From Ilumatobacter sp. (GTDB lineage: Bacteria > Actinomycetota > Acidimicrobiia > Acidimicrobiales > Ilumatobacteraceae): a DNA stretch of 64,000 nt. Shown here piece by piece: positions 33,107-42,398 of the stretch. The notes beneath the pieces were generated by a model, which ran no database searches, was not told the DNA's origin, and saw only the letters and a list, made by a program, of their open reading frames with translations. How positions within the stretch are numbered: position 1 is the stretch's first letter; every line of letters starts with the position of its first letter. Both the position numbers and the translations under genes were made by a program. The stretch covers positions 26,500 to 90,499 of the forward strand of contig JABJAB010000105.1 of the NCBI GenBank assembly GCA_018666235.1, in the 5' to 3' direction.

Positions 33107-33964
33107 ATGGCCCGGATCTCCGACAAGTTGGCAGCGGGGCGAACGCTGTCGTTCGAGTTCTTTCCGCCCAAGACCGCAGGCGCGCAGTTGACCCTTGGTC
33201 GCACAATGAGCGAACTCGCACCGCTCGGGCCTGACTTCGTCAGCATCACCTATGGCGCTGGCGGCTCAGACCGGCACCGCACCGGTGACGTCGTCGAATG
33301 GATCCGGCGTGAAACCGACGTCGAACCCATGGCGCACCTCACGTGCGTCGGGCACTCCCGGACCGACGTGGCCGGGCTGCTCGTCGACTACCGCCGGATC
33401 GGTGTCGAGAACATCCTCGCGCTCGGTGGCGACCTGCCCGCCGATGGCAGCGCCCCGGCTGGGGACTACTCGTACGCACTGGACCTGCTCCACGACGTTG
33501 CAACCACCGGCTGCTTCTCGATCGGTGTCGCCGCGCACCCCGAGGTGCATCCCCGCTCAGCGAGCCGTCAGGCCGACCGCCGACATCTTGCCGAGAAGCT
33601 CCGACTTGCTGACTTCGCCATCACCCAGTTCTTCTTTGATCCCGAGCACTACGTGCGCCTCGTCGACGAGCTGGCAGCGCTTGGTATCGACAAGCCGATC
33701 GTTCCCGGCATCATGCCCGTGACCAACTTGGGCCAGATCACTCGCATGGCGGAGATGAGCGGCACGGAAGTCCCCAACTGGTTGGTCGATCGGTTGAGTG
33801 CGGCCCATGATGCGGTTGACGCGAAGCGCATCGGTATCGAACTTGCCTCTGAGCTCTGCCGGGACCTCATCGAGGCCGGGGCGCCTGGCCTGCACTTGTA
33901 CACACTCAACCGGTCCGAGATTGCAAAAGACATCAGGGTGAACCTGGGATCGGTCCTCGTCTGA
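33107..33964 (+). CDS. metF: 5,10-methylenetetrahydrofolate reductase
   Basis: FAD enzyme of 285 residues that makes 5-methyl-THF for methionine synthesis. The barrel opens with LSFEFFPPKTAGAQLTL, and has DFVSITYGAGG with the THF/FAD-binding region, HLTCVGHSR, ALGGD, and FFDPEHYVRLVDEL. About the usual length. It follows purH on the same strand; both handle one-carbon folates, which is a natural pairing. Confidence 0.94.
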   Translation: MARISDKLAAGRTLSFEFFPPKTAGAQLTLGRTMSELAPLGPDFVSITYGAGGSDRHRTGDVVEWIRRETDVEPMAHLTCVGHSRTDVAGLLVDYRRIGVENILALGGDLPADGSAPAGDYSYALDLLHDVATTGCFSIGVAAHPEVHPRSASRQADRRHLAEKLRLADFAITQFFFDPEHYVRLVDELAALGIDKPIVPGIMPVTNLGQITRMAEMSGTEVPNWLVDRLSAAHDAVDAKRIGIELASELCRDLIEAGAPGLHLYTLNRSEIAKDIRVNLGSVLV

Positions 33965-33980
33965 GCGATACTGGACGCTG

Positions 33981-36035
33981 ATGTCCGCCGTTACCTCCTC
34001 CACCTCTGCGTCGTCTGCAGTCCGCGGCACCGGTGGCGCCGGTAGCGCCGGTGGCGCCAACATCAGCAAGGTGCCATACCTCCCCGGGCTCGATGGCATG
34101 AGGGCGTTCGCCGTTGTCGCGGTGATGATCTACCACGCAAACAGCTCCTGGCTGAAGGGTGGGTTCATCGGCGTCGAGGTGTTCTTCGTGATCTCGGGCT
34201 ACCTCATCACGCTGCTGCTCATCTCTGAGAACGAAAAGTCGGGCCTGGTCGACATGAAGGGCTTCTGGATCCGTCGTTTCCGACGGCTCCTTCCAGCGCT
34301 CTTCGTGATGATGACGCTGCTGTCGGTCTGGACCGCGCTCTTCGAGCGCGACGCGCTCGGCCAACTGCGCGGCGACATCCTCGCTGGCATCTTCTACATC
34401 AGTAACTGGTACCAGATCTTCATCGGCGCCGGATACAGCGCCAGCAACGACTTCGCACCGCTGAGACACCTGTGGAGCCTGGCTGTCGAAGAGCAGTTCT
34501 ATCTCATCTGGCCGATCGTGATGGTGGCGCTGCTCCGCAAGGGCAGTCGCAAGATCGCCGATCTCGCTGTCTACCTGTTCGGCGCTGCGGTGGTCATCAC
34601 CATCGTCGTCGCACTGCTCTATTACCCGGGGCCCATCAACGCGAACCCGGAAAATTCGCCCAACGCCTACTGGGAGATCGGCGGCCGTTTCATTTCCAAG
34701 GCGGACGCGTTGTACCTCTCGAGCATCTCCCGATCGAGCGGCCTGCTGCTCGGCGCTGCGATGGCCATGGTGTGGCGTCCCGTTGCGGTGATGCGCGGTC
34801 CGCTGCGGGACAAGGGCCGAGCGCTCGATGGACTGGCTGTTGTCGGATTCGCGATCCTCGCGTTGATGTGTTGGAAAGTTGGCTTCATCAACAGCGATGG
34901 TGACAACAGCGCCGATCCGTGGCTGTTCCGCGGGGGCTTCTTCGTGGCCGGCATTGCCACGCTGATGATCATCGCCGCGGTCACTCACCGCGGATCGTTG
35001 ACTTCGAAGGCACTCAGCGGCGCCACGCTGCTGTGGATCGGGACACGCTCGTACGGTCTCTACCTCTACCACTGGCCGATCTACCAGATCGTCCGCAACA
35101 CAGCGGGCACGAAGCTGAAGTTTCACGAATGGGTGTTGTGCATGGTCGCCACGGCGATCATCACCGAGATCTCTTACCGCTACATCGAGACACCGATCCG
35201 CAAGGGCCACCTCAGCGAGTGGTGGCGCAACCGAGGCCAGCGCAATCGACGCAATGAGCACCGCGGTGCCGTGCTCGGCGGCGCGTTTGTCGGTACCGCG
35301 CTTGCGGTGTTTGCCGGATACGGCCTGGCCACAGCGGAGTTGAAGCAGAACGAAGTGGCGCAGCGCCTCGAGGAGAGCGCAGGAGCAACCTGCAGCGTCA
35401 TCGAGGGCAACTGCGGTGACGAAGCTGACAGCGAACCGGTGTCCGGCGACGTTGATGGTGAGAGTGTTGACGTCGGTGAGGTGCCCGAGACGACGATCGA
35501 CCCTGCCGCTGAGGGCGCACAGGTTGTCGATGCGGTGACGACTACCGAGGTTGTGGCGGGTCCGAGCAAACTCGCCATCGGTGATTCGGTGATGCTCGGC
35601 GCAGCAGAAGAGCTGCAGGCTGCCGGCTTCGCTGTTGATGCCGCTGAGAGCCGCGCATTTGTGCGAGGAGTCGACATCGTGCAGTCGCTCGCGGACAACG
35701 GCCAACTCCCAGAAGAGTTGGTGGTCCACCTCGGCACGAACGGCCCAATCAACGAGTCAGAAATGACGCAGTTGCTCGACCTGGCGGCCACCGTGCCCAA
35801 GGTCGTGCTCGTGCAGAACGATGTGCCGCGGGACTACGAAGCTTCGAACAATGCCCTCATGGTCAACGAGGCAAGCGCTCGGGCCAATGTCGAGGTGTTG
35901 TATTGGGACGGTCTTGCCGCGCAGTGTCCGGGCGATTGCATCTATCAGGACGGCTTCCACCTCAAGACGCCCGGCGCGGAGTACTACACCGCGCTGATCA
36001 CCACAGTGCTCGCCGACGCTGCACTCTTCGCATAA
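33981..36035 (+). CDS. Membrane acyltransferase fused to SGNH domain (first of two)
   Basis: O-acyltransferase of 684 residues of the OafA/OatA type, probably modifying a cell-surface glycan. A Gly/Ala-rich start (about 30 residues) leads to YLPGLDGMRAFAVVAVMIYHANSSW with the essential His of the acyltransferase-3 domain, then about ten membrane helices up to residue 400. After a Ser/Glu/Asp-rich linker comes a C-terminal extracytoplasmic SGNH esterase-like domain: block I LAIGDSVMLG, block III LGTNGPI, block V DGFHL. ATACTG lies 9 bases before the ATG. A second paralogue follows 103 bases downstream. Confidence 0.88.
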   Translation: MSAVTSSTSASSAVRGTGGAGSAGGANISKVPYLPGLDGMRAFAVVAVMIYHANSSWLKGGFIGVEVFFVISGYLITLLLISENEKSGLVDMKGFWIRRFRRLLPALFVMMTLLSVWTALFERDALGQLRGDILAGIFYISNWYQIFIGAGYSASNDFAPLRHLWSLAVEEQFYLIWPIVMVALLRKGSRKIADLAVYLFGAAVVITIVVALLYYPGPINANPENSPNAYWEIGGRFISKADALYLSSISRSSGLLLGAAMAMVWRPVAVMRGPLRDKGRALDGLAVVGFAILALMCWKVGFINSDGDNSADPWLFRGGFFVAGIATLMIIAAVTHRGSLTSKALSGATLLWIGTRSYGLYLYHWPIYQIVRNTAGTKLKFHEWVLCMVATAIITEISYRYIETPIRKGHLSEWWRNRGQRNRRNEHRGAVLGGAFVGTALAVFAGYGLATAELKQNEVAQRLEESAGATCSVIEGNCGDEADSEPVSGDVDGESVDVGEVPETTIDPAAEGAQVVDAVTTTEVVAGPSKLAIGDSVMLGAAEELQAAGFAVDAAESRAFVRGVDIVQSLADNGQLPEELVVHLGTNGPINESEMTQLLDLAATVPKVVLVQNDVPRDYEASNNALMVNEASARANVEVLYWDGLAAQCPGDCIYQDGFHLKTPGAEYYTALITTVLADAALFA

Positions 36036-36071
36036 CCGTCACGGACTGGCAGGTCCAGGCTGACCGGCCAA

Positions 36072-36102
36072 GCGTCACTGAAGCTTGATCGAAGCGTGAC
36101 GC
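36072..36102 (+). terminator. Hairpin between the two acyltransferase genes
   Basis: GCGTCAC and GTGACGC arms (36072-36078 and 36096-36102), with an inner GCTT/AAGC stem in the loop. No strong T-tract follows, so it may be a weak terminator. Confidence 0.4.
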
Positions 36103-36138
36103 CATTTGAGCGTGCTGGACGGTGATACTGGAACGTTC

Positions 36139-38325
36139 ATGGCTGTGTTCGACCCACCGACGACTCGGCCGCCAAGGTCCGGTTTGCCAATGGATCGAGC
36201 CGGCCTGACCGATCATTCGGGGGGTTTTGTTCGCGAACACATCAGTCGGGTGCCGTATCTGCCAGGCCTTGACGGCATGCGTGCGCTGGCTGTTGTCGCA
36301 GTGATGATCTACCACGCGAACAGCTCGTGGCTTCCCGGCGGGTTCCTCGGTGTCGAGATGTTCTTCGTGATTTCGGGTTATCTGATCACGCTGCTGCTGA
36401 TTGCCGAACGAGAACGCGACTACGGCATCTCGTTGACCGACTTCTGGATTCGCCGTGCTCGACGACTGCTTCCCGCGGTCTTTGTGCTCATGACGCTCCT
36501 GACGATCTGGACTGCGATCTTCGAGCGCGATGCGCTGGGACAACTTCGCGGCGACGTGATTGCGGGTTTGTTCTACGTCTCGAACTGGTATCAGATCTGG
36601 GTTGGGCTCGGTTACACCGCCGCCGGCGATTTCGCACCGCTGCGGCACTTGTGGAGCCTCGCCGTCGAAGAGCAGTTCTATTTGATTTGGCCGGTGGTGA
36701 TGGTTGCGTTCCTTGGCCGATCTGGCACCCGCCGCATCGCCAACTTCAGCCGATGGCTGTTCGCTGGCGCGATCCTGATCACGATCGGTGTGGCCCTGGT
36801 GTACCAACCTGGCCCGATCGGCGAACCGAGCCAGACTCCCGAGGCCTACTGGTTCATCGGTGATCGGCCGATTGCGAAGCTCGACACGCTCTACCTCAGC
36901 ACGGTGACACGCGCCGGCGGCCTGATGCTTGGCTCGGCGTTTGCGATGATCTGGCGTCCGTACGCCATCGTGCGCGGCCCGTTGCGCAGCAAGGGTCGGG
37001 CGTTTGACGTGCTGGCCCTCGTTGGGTTCTTGGGCTTCTGCTGGATGAGCTGGAACATCTACCTCATCGATCCGGCGGGGCCGGACGCTCGGCTCTTCAA
37101 AGGCGGTCTCTTCGTCGCCGGGATCCTGACGCTGTTCATCATTGCTGCAGTGACGCACCAGGGTTCGATTGCGAATCGAGTGCTTGGTGGCAAGGTGTTG
37201 AACTGGATTGGGACGCGCTCGTACGGGCTCTACCTGTATCACTGGCCGATCTATCAGATCATCCGCAACGTCGCGGGCAACTCGTTGCGTCCGCACGAAT
37301 TTGTGCTGGCGATGATCCCGACCGTGTTGCTGACCGAAGCGTCATACCGTTGGATCGAGACGCCGATCCGAAAGGGCCAGTTCGGCGCCATGGTCGGGCG
37401 TCTTCGCGCTGGCTCAGGCGGCCGTCCGAGGGGACTGCTGATCGGCGGCGTCGCTGTGGCTTGCGTGCTGTCTCTGTTCGCCGGCGTCGCGCTCGCCACC
37501 GCAGAACTGAAGCAGAACGACATCGCCGAGTCGCTTGATGACGGCGAAGATTTCACCACGGATCTTGCTGCACCGGCCGATAGTTCACCGACGGCAACGC
37601 TGCCGCCGACCGTTCCTCCTGCAACGGTGCCCGCAACGACGCTCGCGCCCTCGCCGACTGCAGCGCCGACCACCACCACCGCCCCGACGTCGACGGCTCC
37701 GGTCACGACGCTGGCTCCAGTTCCCTCAACCACAGCACCCATCGTGGTCCCGGCATCCACCGTGCCGCCGCCGACCGTTCCGCCAGCACCGGTGACGCAG
37801 CTTGGGGTCGTGACCGATCTGGAAGGCATCCAGCCACTCACGATCCCCGTGATGGACGTCGGGCTCCCCCTGGTTGCGCTCGGCGACTCGGTCATGCTCG
37901 GCGCGGCAGAAGAACTGCAAGCCACAGGTTTCGCCGTCGATGCGGTGAAGAGCCGTCAGATGGTCACGTTCCTGCCCGACATGCAGGCGATACGCGACAC
38001 CGGTTCGTTCGGGCCGGTCGTGGTCGTCCACCTGGGAACCAACGGTCCGTTCAGTCAGACAACGCTCGACCAGATGATGGGCCTGGTCGCCGGGGTGCCG
38101 AGAGTGCTCGTGCTCACCGGCAAGGGCGATCGCGACTGGATAGCCGGCAACAACGCGAAGATCCGTGATCTGCCAGCGCTGTACCCCGCGGTGACCGTGA
38201 TCGACTGGGAAGTGCTGTCGGCGAGCTGTACCGGCAACTGCTTCTACGACGATGGGATTCACCTCACGCAATCCGGACAGACGTTCTATGCCGACGTGAT
38301 CAAGCGCGTCCTCGGTCTGGCCTAA
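36139..38325 (+). CDS. Membrane acyltransferase fused to SGNH domain (second of two)
   Basis: Paralogue of the gene upstream, 728 residues: the same acyltransferase-3 core (YLPGLDGMRALAVVAVMIYHANSSW near 45), about ten membrane helices, and a C-terminal SGNH domain with LGDSVMLG, LGTNGPF and DGIHL. Between the two parts is a long Pro/Thr/Ala linker (about residues 475-560; TTTTAPTSTAP) typical of extracytoplasmic, possibly glycosylated spacers, which the first copy lacks. ATG 36139 is used; GATACTGG lies upstream as in the first copy. The two probably act on the same or similar surface polymer. Confidence 0.88.
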   Translation: MAVFDPPTTRPPRSGLPMDRAGLTDHSGGFVREHISRVPYLPGLDGMRALAVVAVMIYHANSSWLPGGFLGVEMFFVISGYLITLLLIAERERDYGISLTDFWIRRARRLLPAVFVLMTLLTIWTAIFERDALGQLRGDVIAGLFYVSNWYQIWVGLGYTAAGDFAPLRHLWSLAVEEQFYLIWPVVMVAFLGRSGTRRIANFSRWLFAGAILITIGVALVYQPGPIGEPSQTPEAYWFIGDRPIAKLDTLYLSTVTRAGGLMLGSAFAMIWRPYAIVRGPLRSKGRAFDVLALVGFLGFCWMSWNIYLIDPAGPDARLFKGGLFVAGILTLFIIAAVTHQGSIANRVLGGKVLNWIGTRSYGLYLYHWPIYQIIRNVAGNSLRPHEFVLAMIPTVLLTEASYRWIETPIRKGQFGAMVGRLRAGSGGRPRGLLIGGVAVACVLSLFAGVALATAELKQNDIAESLDDGEDFTTDLAAPADSSPTATLPPTVPPATVPATTLAPSPTAAPTTTTAPTSTAPVTTLAPVPSTTAPIVVPASTVPPPTVPPAPVTQLGVVTDLEGIQPLTIPVMDVGLPLVALGDSVMLGAAEELQATGFAVDAVKSRQMVTFLPDMQAIRDTGSFGPVVVVHLGTNGPFSQTTLDQMMGLVAGVPRVLVLTGKGDRDWIAGNNAKIRDLPALYPAVTVIDWEVLSASCTGNCFYDDGIHLTQSGQTFYADVIKRVLGLA

Positions 38326-38356
38326 CCGACAGCTTGGCCTGGGGAGCCGTGCGGCG

Positions 38357-38362
38357 TAGCCT
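38357..38362 (+). promoter_or_regulatory. -10 box of mdh
   Basis: TAGCCT ending 7 bases before ATG 38370. Confidence 0.55.
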
Positions 38363-38369
38363 CAGCACC

Positions 38370-39356
38370 ATGACCACTCCAGTTCGTGTTGCCGTCACCG
38401 GAGCTGCAGGCCAGATCGGCTACAGCCTCCTCTTCCGTATTGCATCGGGCACCATGCTCGGCCCCGATACTCCCATCGCGCTGCAGTTGCTCGAGATCAC
38501 GCCCGCCCTCGGTGCGCTCGAAGGTGTCAAGATGGAGCTCGACGACGGCGCCTTCCCGCTGCTCGACTCGATCACCTGCACCGACGACGCCGACGTGGCA
38601 TTCGGCGACGCCGACGTGGCGATTCTCGTTGGTTCGATGCCGCGCAAGGCGGGCATGGAGCGTGCCGACCTGCTCTCGGCAAACGGTGGCATCTTCAAGC
38701 CGCAGGGCGAGTCGCTGAGCCGCTCGGCCAAGAAGAACGTGAAGGTACTCGTCGTCGGCAACCCGGCCAACACCAATGCCGTCATCGCTATGAACAATGC
38801 CCCGGACCTCGATCCCGGCCGATTCACGGCGATGACCCGTCTCGACCACAACCGTGCGATCAGCCAGCTCGCGTCTCGACTCGACGCGTCGGTCAACGAC
38901 ATTAAGAAGATGACGATCTGGGGGAATCACTCCACGACGCAATACCCCGACCTGTTCCACTGTGAAGTCAACGGCAAGAACGCGTACGACGCGGTCGGCG
39001 ATCACGATTGGTACGCCAACGAGTACATCCCCAAGGTCGCCAAGCGCGGTGCTGCGATCATCGAGGCACGCGGATCGTCGTCGGCGGCCTCGGCGGCCTC
39101 GGCAGCGGTCGACCACATTCGGGACTGGACGCTCGGCACGCCGGACGGCGATTGGGTGTCGATGTCGGTTCCGAGCGATGGCAGCTACGGCGTGCCTGAA
39201 GGCATCATCAGCTCCTTCCCGTGTGTCTGCAAGGACGGCAATTACGAGATCGTGCAGGGTCTCGACATCGACGACTTCAGCCGCGCCAAGATCGATGCCA
39301 CCGCTGGCGAACTCGTTGAAGAACGCGATGCGGTCAAGGATCTCGGTCTGATCTGA
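38370..39356 (+). CDS. mdh: Malate dehydrogenase
   Basis: NAD-dependent malate dehydrogenase of 328 residues, TCA cycle. The cofactor motif is GAAGQIGYSLL, the substrate loop MPRKAGMERADLL, then VVGNPANTNA, TRLDHNRAISQL, and the catalytic Asp-His pair with IWGNHSTTQYPD. This is the longer cytosolic-type MDH (about 325-330 residues) of actinobacteria. The ending has a GATC-rich palindrome across the stop. Confidence 0.95.
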   Translation: MTTPVRVAVTGAAGQIGYSLLFRIASGTMLGPDTPIALQLLEITPALGALEGVKMELDDGAFPLLDSITCTDDADVAFGDADVAILVGSMPRKAGMERADLLSANGGIFKPQGESLSRSAKKNVKVLVVGNPANTNAVIAMNNAPDLDPGRFTAMTRLDHNRAISQLASRLDASVNDIKKMTIWGNHSTTQYPDLFHCEVNGKNAYDAVGDHDWYANEYIPKVAKRGAAIIEARGSSSAASAASAAVDHIRDWTLGTPDGDWVSMSVPSDGSYGVPEGIISSFPCVCKDGNYEIVQGLDIDDFSRAKIDATAGELVEERDAVKDLGLI

Positions 39357-39363
39357 TCAGATC
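39350..39363. repeat. Palindrome over the mdh stop codon
   Basis: GATCTGATCAGATC, a perfect 14-bp palindrome that includes the TGA stop. It contains three GATC sites. Function unknown. Confidence 0.6.
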
Positions 39364-39364
39364 T

Positions 39365-39389
39365 GGCGTCAGTCGCGAGTGCTGACGCC
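39365..39389. terminator. Hairpin between mdh and the convergent lipoprotein gene
   Basis: GGCGTCAG and CTGACGCC arms of 8 bp with a 9-base loop, in the gap between the two converging genes. No T-run, so likely to act on both strands weakly. Confidence 0.5.
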
Positions 39390-39417
39390 GACGAACCGCG
39401 TGAGCGCGCCCAAACGG

Positions 39418-40224
39418 TCAGCTTGCGATCAGCGTGAGGCCAAGAGTCGCCCCATCGTCCATCGTCAACAACGTGAGGCGCCCGGCTTCAACGGTGTAGG
39501 TGACATCGCCGCGCAACACGCTGGTCACCGCAGCTTCGAGGCGCATTGCATCGGGTTCGCAGGCCATGGCGGTGTTGGGCATCGGTGCAAATGTGATCGT
39601 GTTGTCACGGATCTCGACCGTTGCTCTGCCTGTGTTGCAGCCTGTGCGTACGGTCGCTGTTCCGTCGGTGATGAGGATCGAGGCCTCAGTGTTCTGAGGG
39701 ATGCTGGAGACCGCGTCACCGTCGATCAATCCGTCGACCACCCAGGTGGTGCCCATGAGCGCGAGATCGGGATCGGCGATTCGACGGTCAACGAGTACCA
39801 CGGTTGCATCTGCTGTGGCCATGGACAGCGTGTCGACGTCGAGCGAGAGCGTTGGGCGAGCTTGTAGGAACGAGCCGAGCCACGTGTCCTGTTCCATCAG
39901 GTCCTGCTCGCAGCCCATTTCGGTCTGCATCATGTCGCCGACAACAAGGATGCCACCGTCGATCGACATCGAGCCTCGGAGCTGATTGCACCCCGCACTG
40001 GCGGTGAGCGCGTCGCGTTCAAACGACAACTGGATCTGCGTGTCATCGGCGAGCGTGTGGCCGTCGACGGATGACGAGAGAAACGTTTGGCCGGAGAGGA
40101 ATGAGGAAAGCTCGGTCGCATCGTTGGTGCCATCACCGTTTGAGCTGGCCGCGTCGTCGCTACCGCACGCGCCGAGCGCGAGGAGCGCTGCACAGGTGAG
40201 AGCCGCAATCAGGGGTCGTTGCAT
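39418..40224 (-). CDS. META-domain lipoprotein
   Basis: Secreted lipoprotein of 268 residues. The signal peptide ends LLALGACGSD, with lipidated C20. Two META (HslJ-like) domains follow: the first with LSFERDALTASAGCNQLRGSMSIDGG and MMQTEMGCEQDLM, the second with TWVVDGLIDGD, ILITDGTATVRTGCNTGRATVEI and MPNTAMACEPDAMRLE. Each has conserved cysteines. HslJ-type proteins have been tied to heat and antibiotic tolerance in other bacteria, but the role here is unknown. The DNA between the domains shows no repeat. Confidence 0.85.
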   Translation of the reverse strand: MQRPLIAALTCAALLALGACGSDDAASSNGDGTNDATELSSFLSGQTFLSSSVDGHTLADDTQIQLSFERDALTASAGCNQLRGSMSIDGGILVVGDMMQTEMGCEQDLMEQDTWLGSFLQARPTLSLDVDTLSMATADATVVLVDRRIADPDLALMGTTWVVDGLIDGDAVSSIPQNTEASILITDGTATVRTGCNTGRATVEIRDNTITFAPMPNTAMACEPDAMRLEAAVTSVLRGDVTYTVEAGRLTLLTMDDGATLGLTLIAS

Positions 40225-40267
40225 GTTGATCAGACGCTGGGACGTGAGCTTGAGTTCCCCATGGCGG

Positions 40268-41551
40268 TCAGGCTGTCGTTGCCACGGGGGTGCTGAGGTG
40301 CTCCGTGGTGAGTTCGGGCGAATGCCGTCGCACGATCAAGACGGTGATCCAGGAGCCGAGGCACAGCAGCGCGATACCGATCGAGAACGGCGTCGTTGAA
40401 TCGCTGACGAACGCGCTGACGATGGTGCCGAGCACGGCGCCGCCTGCCATCCGGATCGCTCCGCCGTAGGCCGACGCAGTCCCGGCAAGATGGCCGACGG
40501 GGCCGAGGGCAGCGGTGTTCAGATTTGGCATGAGGAACATGAATGAAGACAGCGTGAGGGCGAGCACTGGCATGTAGACCCAGATGCTCGGTTGCCCACC
40601 GGCAAAGATCGAGATGGCACACAGCAGCAGCGTCGTCGGGATCAGCAATGCGTAGACCGTGTTGATCAGGCGGTGGACGCCGACGCGTACGACAATTCGG
40701 CCGTTGAGGATCGCCCCGGCGGCGAAGAGCAACGCCACCAGTCCGAAGATCAATGGGAACTGGTCTTCGCGATCGAACACCTCACTGATGATCAGTTCGC
40801 TGCTCGCCAGGTACGTGGTGAACACGCCCTGCAGGAAGATTGTGGCGTTGGTGTATCCGGAGGTGACCGGAGTGCGGGCCACCTCGACGTAGCCACTGGC
40901 CGTGGAGCGGAGTTGCAGAGGGCGGCGGTTGGCCGGATCGAGCGACTCGCGCATCCGCAAGCTCCAGAGCCCGATCGCGATGGCGAAGATCGCGCAGAAC
41001 CAGAAGATGGAGCGCCAGGGAAAGATGGCAATGAGGCCGGCGCCGATGCTGGGAGCGAGGATCGGCACGAGCATGAAGACGACCATCACCTGTGACATCG
41101 CCTTCGCCATCTGGCTGCCCTCGAAACGGTCGCGAATGATCGCCGTCGCGACCACTCGTGCGCCTGCCGCTCCGAGGCCCCAGACGAAGCGGCTCAGGAG
41201 CAGCAGCTCAAAGGTCGGCGCCAACGCAGAACCGGCAGCCCCAATGATGTAGATGATGCTGCCTGCGTACAGGACCGGCTTGCGTCCGAAGCGGTCCGCG
41301 ATCGGCCCCCAGGCGAGCTGAGCGATGGCGAGTCCCATGAAGAAGACGGTGATGACCTGACCGGCGCGCGGCGAAGAGTCGCCGAGGTCGAATGCCTCGC
41401 GGATCTCGTCGAATGCCGGCAGCATCGTGTCGATGCCGAGCGCCATCAGCGCCATGATCGCCGACATCAATGTCAGCAGTTCCCGCTGACCCATGCGGTA
41501 CTGCGGCGTCACCGGAACGGCGGCGTCAGTGTCAGAAGCGAGTTGGGTCAC
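40268..41551 (-). CDS. Bcr/CflA-family MFS drug efflux transporter
   Basis: Drug:H+ antiporter of 427 residues with about 12 helices. The first loops have MALGIDTMLPAFDEIREAFDL, then GPIADRFGRKPVL (MFS signature), and the DHA1 motif C-like LLLLSRFVWGLGAAGARVV. The typical family members export chloramphenicol, bicyclomycin or similar small molecules. The start is GTG at 41551. Confidence 0.88.
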   Translation of the reverse strand: MTQLASDTDAAVPVTPQYRMGQRELLTLMSAIMALMALGIDTMLPAFDEIREAFDLGDSSPRAGQVITVFFMGLAIAQLAWGPIADRFGRKPVLYAGSIIYIIGAAGSALAPTFELLLLSRFVWGLGAAGARVVATAIIRDRFEGSQMAKAMSQVMVVFMLVPILAPSIGAGLIAIFPWRSIFWFCAIFAIAIGLWSLRMRESLDPANRRPLQLRSTASGYVEVARTPVTSGYTNATIFLQGVFTTYLASSELIISEVFDREDQFPLIFGLVALLFAAGAILNGRIVVRVGVHRLINTVYALLIPTTLLLCAISIFAGGQPSIWVYMPVLALTLSSFMFLMPNLNTAALGPVGHLAGTASAYGGAIRMAGGAVLGTIVSAFVSDSTTPFSIGIALLCLGSWITVLIVRRHSPELTTEHLSTPVATTA

Positions 41552-41557
41552 CTGTCG

Positions 41558-41563
41558 ACGCTA
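41558..41563 (-). promoter_or_regulatory. -10 box of the Bcr/CflA gene
   Basis: TAGCGT on the minus strand, ending 6 bases before the GTG start. Confidence 0.55.
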
Positions 41564-41662
41564 ACGAGCGGCGATGGACAAGTCCCGGCTGAGCGACGGG
41601 CGTCACGCTGCGGCGCGTCGCGGAACGAGGCTCACCTGCGGTGAGGAATCGGCTGCTGGTGC

Positions 41663-42379
41663 CTAACTGACTGCGACGCGGCAGCCAATCTGCATCATTC
41701 GGTCGACTCCCGCCTTGAGGTCCTCGTCGCTGATGCGGACGGCGCTGCCGTCGTCACCGAGAATGTCGCTGACCGTCATGATGGCGAGCGCTTCGATGCC
41801 TTTCACCGCGGCAATCGTGTACATCATCGCCGCTTCCATCTCGACACCGAGGTGGCCGAGGCGCTTCCATCGGCCGAACGTGTCGGGGTCGGGGTCGTAG
41901 AAAATGCCGGAGGTGACGATCGCTCCGGTATGCACTGCGCCAGCGCCCGACTCCCGGCTGAGCTGTGCGGCGGTCTCAGCGAGCGCAAACGTTGCACTTG
42001 GTGCGTAACCCGGCATCTGGGCGTAACGAAGGGGAGTGCTGTCGTCGGCCGAGGCACTGATGCCGATCACGGTGTCGCCCATCTTCATATCGGCTTGCAG
42101 GCCCCCGCAGGTACCCACACGGACCAGTCGCTTGGCGCCCAGCATGATGAGTTCTTCGAAGACGATTCCGGCACTGGGCGAGCCCATGCCCGTGGACTGG
42201 ACGCTGATCGGCTTGCCGTCGAACGTGCCGGTGAAGCCCAGCATCCCGCGTTCAGCGTTGACCTGACGGAAGCCGGAATCGAAGAACGTCTCCGCGATGT
42301 ACTGGGCGCGCACCGGGTCGCCGGGGCACAGCACGTTCGGCGCATAGTCGGACTCGTCAGCACGCAAGTGAATCGGCAT
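41663..42379 (-). CDS. deoD: DeoD-type purine nucleoside phosphorylase
   Basis: Hexameric-type phosphorylase of 238 residues that splits purine nucleosides with phosphate. PGDPVRAQYIAETF (phosphate and ribose contacts), GMLGFTGTFDGKPISV, STGMGSPSAGI, RVGTCGGL, and VEMEAAMMYTIA (purine-binding, Met/Glu pair) with the catalytic Asp in TVSDILG. The frame is open well upstream but the ATG at 42379 is the conserved start and has a TATCCT box 6 bases upstream. Confidence 0.93.
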   Translation of the reverse strand: MPIHLRADESDYAPNVLCPGDPVRAQYIAETFFDSGFRQVNAERGMLGFTGTFDGKPISVQSTGMGSPSAGIVFEELIMLGAKRLVRVGTCGGLQADMKMGDTVIGISASADDSTPLRYAQMPGYAPSATFALAETAAQLSRESGAGAVHTGAIVTSGIFYDPDPDTFGRWKRLGHLGVEMEAAMMYTIAAVKGIEALAIMTVSDILGDDGSAVRISDEDLKAGVDRMMQIGCRVAVS

Positions 42380-42385
42380 GAGTGC

Positions 42386-42391
42386 AGGATA
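42386..42391 (-). promoter_or_regulatory. -10 box of deoD
   Basis: TATCCT on the minus strand, ending 6 bases before ATG 42379. Confidence 0.6.
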
Positions 42392-42398
42392 CGCAGGC

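Noticed and set aside
33933..37296. Long minus-strand frames opposite the acyltransferase genes
   Set aside because: Antisense shadows rich in His/Arg/Gln; the plus-strand proteins have clear motifs and membrane helices.
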